A stretch of DNA of 64,000 nt, from positions 1 to 64,000 of the forward strand of contig CALQIX020000020.1 of NCBI GenBank assembly GCA_943330745.2. Reading direction: 5' to 3'. Under the pieces are notes generated by a model that was given only the letters and a program-made list of their open reading frames with translations, was not told the origin of the DNA and ran no database searches. The translations under genes were made by a program, and so were the position numbers. This document shows positions 63,416-64,000 of this stretch, one piece after another. This DNA comes from Lishizhenia tianjinensis. GTDB lineage: Bacteria; Bacteroidota; Bacteroidia; Flavobacteriales_D; Crocinitomicaceae. The stretch's first letter is position 1, and every line of letters begins with the position of its first letter.

Positions 63416-64000
63416 ATGATACCTAAAACAATCTTAGAAAACGGAGTTCTAACTATTGCATTTAATCGACCAGAAGTCTTCAATTCTTTCAATAAAGAAA
63501 TGGCAATCAGTTTGCAAAAAATTTTAAATGACGCTGAAAGCAACGAATTAATTAGAGCAATTGTTCTCACAGGTGAAGGAAAAGCTTTTTGTGCTGGACA
63601 AGATTTGGCAGAGGCTACCGATCCTAATGGGCCTGAACTACAAACAATAGTTAGAGAACATTATAATCCAATTATTCTAAAATTACGATCCATTGAAAAA
63701 CCCATTATTGCTGCCGTAAACGGCGTTGCTGCAGGCGCAGGGGCAAATATTGCTTTGGCCTGTGATCTTGTTATAGCGAAAGAAAGTGCTTCTTTTATTC
63801 AAGCGTTTAGTAAAATAGGTTTAATCCCAGATTCGGGAGGAACGTTTATGTTACCTCGACTTGTTGGTATGCAAAAAGCATTAGCCCTTATGATTACCGG
63901 TGAAAAGGTTGGAGCTAAACAAGCAGAAAGCATGAATATGATCTACAAAACAATTGAAGATGATCTATTTGAAGAAGAGGTAAAAAAGCTTGCAATTGGG
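63416..64000 (+). CDS. paaG: PaaG-like 2-(1,2-epoxy-dihydrophenyl)acetyl-CoA isomerase / enoyl-CoA hydratase (5' part)
   Basis: The frame runs from the ATG at 63416 to the right edge without a stop, giving 195 residues of a family about 260 long. The crotonase fold shows LTIAFNRPEVFNSFN, the oxyanion stretch GKAFCAGQDLAE, VNGVAAGAGANIALACD and FIQAFSKIGLIPDSGGTFMLPRLVG. An Asp in the PDSGGT segment, instead of the catalytic Glu of hydratases, is typical of PaaG-type isomerases of phenylacetate breakdown. No other paa gene is visible before the edge. Confidence 0.85.
   Translation, partial: MIPKTILENGVLTIAFNRPEVFNSFNKEMAISLQKILNDAESNELIRAIVLTGEGKAFCAGQDLAEATDPNGPELQTIVREHYNPIILKLRSIEKPIIAAVNGVAAGAGANIALACDLVIAKESASFIQAFSKIGLIPDSGGTFMLPRLVGMQKALALMITGEKVGAKQAESMNMIYKTIEDDLFEEEVKKLAIG

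Noticed and set aside
1-64000. CRISPR arrays, tRNA or rRNA genes, transposases, integrases
   Set aside because: Reading both strands I found no regularly spaced repeats, no tRNA cloverleaf or rRNA segment, and no transposase or recombinase motif. A covariance search would be needed to be certain about tRNAs.

Overview
The window looks like a chromosomal segment of a Bacteroidota bacterium, most likely order Flavobacteriales and plausibly near Fluviicola/Crocinitomicaceae (the family is inference). The DNA is AT-rich. Six predicted proteins end in type IX secretion (T9SS) type A sorting domains. There is a PorP/SprF protein paired with an OmpA protein, a fused CcoN-CcoO cbb3 oxidase, DUF5916, DUF3127 and DUF6089 proteins, and promoters matching the Bacteroidota -7 element TAnnTTTG.

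Layout. 1-4240 is an accessory strip of unrelated small genes: the end of a T9SS-secreted esterase, a T9SS protein, a lipoprotein, mscL, a Cys-rich membrane protein, a conserved 110-aa protein and a nuclease fragment. Three hairpin-like repeats in it resemble integron attC sites. 4285-17713 is a micro-oxic respiration locus: hemN-ccoI, then (after a divergently read DUF5916 gene) ccoS-ccoNO-ccoQ-ccoP-ccoG-ccoH-sulfite-exporter-like gene, with an FNR-type box upstream of ccoS. CcoP carries an extra N-terminal cytochrome c domain. 17716-23906 holds the OmpA/PorP pair, a leucine-rich-repeat protein, ribF, an Xaa-Pro aminopeptidase and an alpha/beta hydrolase.

23834-26389 is the most unusual part. 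An XRE regulator, a transglutaminase-like secreted protein and a small membrane protein lie between two 57-bp direct repeats. Each repeat is a copy of the 3' end of the hydrolase gene, as if DNA had inserted there and rebuilt the gene end. 26393-35481 has an AlkD-like gene, the RNase P RNA, several housekeeping genes (flavin reductase-like, tadA, lipA) and secreted proteins. 35605-46896 holds an M16 peptidase pair, a T9SS-secreted CotH kinase-like protein next to an alkaline-phosphatase-superfamily protein, hutU, a sirtuin without zinc cysteines, and a secreted redoxin.

46943-64000 is mostly housekeeping: a serC-serA-folD-alkB operon, ribosomal protein bTHX, trmH, uvrA, HMG-CoA lyase-like, pyrD, an ECF sigma factor with a 58-aa membrane partner, a ZIP transporter, pcm, a pirin, and the start of a PaaG-type isomerase. 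A recurring feature is a TAnnTTTG element ending only 4-5 nt before the start codon (hemN, the DUF5916 gene, uvrA, pcm), which suggests leaderless transcripts. No tRNA, rRNA, CRISPR array, transposase or integrase was recognised.
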